Shown here one piece after another: positions 4,800 to 6,279 of a stretch of DNA of 6,279 bases. This DNA comes from Prevotellaceae bacterium UBA4372. GTDB lineage: Bacteria > Bacteroidota > Bacteroidia > Bacteroidales > Bacteroidaceae. Below the pieces are notes generated by a model that was given only the letters and a program-made list of their open reading frames with translations, was not told the origin of the DNA and ran no database searches. Each line of letters begins with the position of its first letter. Position 1 is the first letter of the stretch. The stretch spans positions 1 through 6,279 of the forward strand of contig DGSC01000041.1 in NCBI GenBank assembly GCA_002391275.1, in the 5' to 3' direction. Made by a program: the position numbers and the translations under genes.

Positions 4800-6279
4800 A
4801 TGGGTGATAGTTATTACGGCAACATCCTCGAAGAGGAATTGAAGAACAAGGTCGCAGCAGACCTTTTCCCGGATTTCGACTGCACGCAAATCATCGGACG
4901 CGTCGATTTCTGTGTCTGCGTACCCGCCGATCCGTTGGGGCTGAACGAACCAGAACCGCTCTTGTGGGCCGAGGCCAAGAAGGGCACCGGACACGATATC
5001 TATGAATCGTTCATACAGCTCATCCTGACGCTCGGCAAGGAACGCCCACAAGACCGTATGCTACCGCCCGCCTTCCTCGGAGCCTTTGATGCAGCGAAGA
5101 TTGCCTTCCTGCCTTACAGCACCATCCTCGAAGTGTTACGTCAGAACGACTTCAATTGGAACGTAGCGCCCAGCGACCACTCGACCAAGGAGTTTCACCA
5201 ACTCATGGACTTGCTCACGGACAAGCTACACTCCGGCCTCGAGATCTACGACTTCGAGCACGATGTCAAGGAACTGACCCATTTCATCCTACACAACTTC
5301 CGACTGCGCAAGTCTGGTACAAGGCATATACGCATCAACAAGAACAACTTCACACACATCTACCTGAAGTGGCTCGAAGCTGTCAAGCCCACCATTAACA
5401 TCAACTGGGACTTAGCCAAAGAGGCAGGCATCATCGATGCCGACTTTTATCTGGCCGACATTCTATCTAAAGAGAACAACACGCTGGGCGAGAAGCTGTT
5501 CGTGCTGTTACAGACTGACCATTACCTACTTGACCGCCGCGTCAACGATTTCGGGCTGACCGACTTCATGCGTGCCGAATTCTCAGACAAGCAGCAGGCA
5601 CACACCCAGTTTTGGAACCGCTATGCGCGTCCACCACGCCGTGAGTATTGGGATTATATCGTCAACCGCCGCGACCTGTTAGTGCCACAAGACGTGCGTG
5701 AGCGCAAAGGCAGTTTCTTCACACCTGCCCGCTGGGTGGAACTGTCGCAACAATACATCGCCGCCGAACTGGGTGAGAACTGGCAGGAAGAGTACTACGT
5801 ATGGGATTGTTGCGCAGGAACGGGCAACCTCTTGGCAGGTCTCACCAATAAATACAACATCTACGCATCTACGCTCGACCGCGCTGACGTACAGGCTATG
5901 CGCCAACGCATCAACAATGGTGCCAACCTCCTCGAGAGCCACGTCTTCCAGTTTGACTTCCTCAACGACCCGCTGCTCGACAGCACCGACAAGGAGGGTC
6001 ATATCATAAAATCAAAATTACCCGACTCTCTTCAAGACATTATCCGTGACCCGGAGAAGCGGAAGAAGCTGGTGGTGTATATCAATCCACCATATGCAGA
6101 GGCAGGTGACAGCAAGCAACTGTCAGGTACAGGAAAAAATAAAACTGACGTCGCTGTTAAGACCACTGTTTACCAAAAATATTTGGATAAAATCGGTATT
6201 GCTGGGCGTGAACTCTATGCACAATTCATTATCCGAATATATGACGAACTCTCTACAGCGGTGCTTGCACAATTTTCAA
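4800..6279 (+). CDS. Type IIG-like restriction-modification protein (nuclease plus N6-adenine methyltransferase), 3' truncated by window
   Basis: The frame runs without a stop from the ATG at 4800 to the window end, giving at least 493 residues. The N-terminal domain has GRVDF (Asp36) and LLWAEAKK (Glu58, Lys60), a D-x21-E-x-K arrangement typical of PD-(D/E)XK endonucleases. A helical linker follows (about 110-300). Then come GSFFTP (304-309), the motif X region of N6-adenine methyltransferases, and the S-adenosylmethionine-binding motif I as WDCCAGTGNLL (Asp336, GTGN). The catalytic motif IV is NPPY (429-432). There is no helicase between nuclease and methylase, which argues against type ISP or type I. 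The order matches Eco57I-like type IIG enzymes, which cut and methylate DNA in one chain, with a target recognition domain expected beyond the window. The start follows an A-rich AAGAGAAAAT leader. Hand-counted GC falls from near 60% in rows 5881-5999 to about 38% in rows 6121-6279, suggesting a recombination mosaic. Confidence 0.85.
   Translation, partial: MGDSYYGNILEEELKNKVAADLFPDFDCTQIIGRVDFCVCVPADPLGLNEPEPLLWAEAKKGTGHDIYESFIQLILTLGKERPQDRMLPPAFLGAFDAAKIAFLPYSTILEVLRQNDFNWNVAPSDHSTKEFHQLMDLLTDKLHSGLEIYDFEHDVKELTHFILHNFRLRKSGTRHIRINKNNFTHIYLKWLEAVKPTININWDLAKEAGIIDADFYLADILSKENNTLGEKLFVLLQTDHYLLDRRVNDFGLTDFMRAEFSDKQQAHTQFWNRYARPPRREYWDYIVNRRDLLVPQDVRERKGSFFTPARWVELSQQYIAAELGENWQEEYYVWDCCAGTGNLLAGLTNKYNIYASTLDRADVQAMRQRINNGANLLESHVFQFDFLNDPLLDSTDKEGHIIKSKLPDSLQDIIRDPEKRKKLVVYINPPYAEAGDSKQLSGTGKNKTDVAVKTTVYQKYLDKIGIAGRELYAQFIIRIYDELSTAVLAQFS

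Noticed and set aside
4716..5051. 111-codon minus-strand frame across the micro-ORF and restriction gene start
   Set aside because: It lies opposite the PD-(D/E)XK nuclease domain, has no domain features and is best explained as an antisense shadow.
5156..6009. Short frames on both strands within the restriction-modification gene
   Set aside because: They are Arg/His/Thr-rich shadows of the continuous frame from 4800, which carries catalytic motifs.

Overview
The window looks like chromosomal DNA from a member of the Bacteroidota, most likely a Prevotella- or Bacteroides-like gut or oral bacterium. The clues are a TAnnTTTG-type promoter -7 element (TATATTTG at 2706-2713), A-rich translation starts that mostly lack strong Shine-Dalgarno sequences, and the style of the encoded proteins. 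Species cannot be assigned by eye. All supported genes lie on the + strand.

Left part (1-2123), surface-glycan and lipid genes of moderate GC. The window opens inside the C-terminal end of a probable glycerophosphodiester phosphodiesterase (1-267). A 147-base gap follows. Then come two glycosyltransferase genes coupled by an ATGA overlap: a GT-A family 2 enzyme (415-1245) and a fucosyltransferase-superfamily enzyme (1242-2123, HxRRTD motif). Together they look like a small unit that decorates a surface polysaccharide or glycoprotein.

Middle (2124-2738), non-coding. Immediately after the second glycosyltransferase sit three back-to-back 22-base hairpin units, each TTGCT-N12-AGCAA (2133-2198). 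About 470 bases of gene-poor, pyrimidine-rich sequence follow, possibly with a decayed coding remnant. The gap ends in a perfect 7-bp inverted repeat (2670-2688) just upstream of a Bacteroidota-type promoter element.

Right part (2739-6279), a probable defence operon. An AAA_15/OLD-like ABC ATPase (2739-3839) overlaps by ATGA with a TOPRIM-like protein (3836-4669). A 37-codon micro-ORF follows (4672-4785), then a large type IIG-like restriction-modification protein. The latter has an N-terminal PD-(D/E)XK nuclease and an N6-adenine methyltransferase core, and runs off the window end (4800 to beyond 6279). The separate ATPase plus TOPRIM layout recalls the split-OLD anti-phage systems (PARIS AriA/AriB, AbiL, RloA/RloB), but I cannot place it in one of them from sequence alone. 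Tight spacing suggests all four right-hand genes are transcribed together, so the ATPase/TOPRIM pair could be a back-up or guard module for the restriction enzyme. The ATPase gene is clearly AT-richer than both its upstream neighbours and most of the restriction gene, consistent with a modular, horizontally assembled defence cassette.
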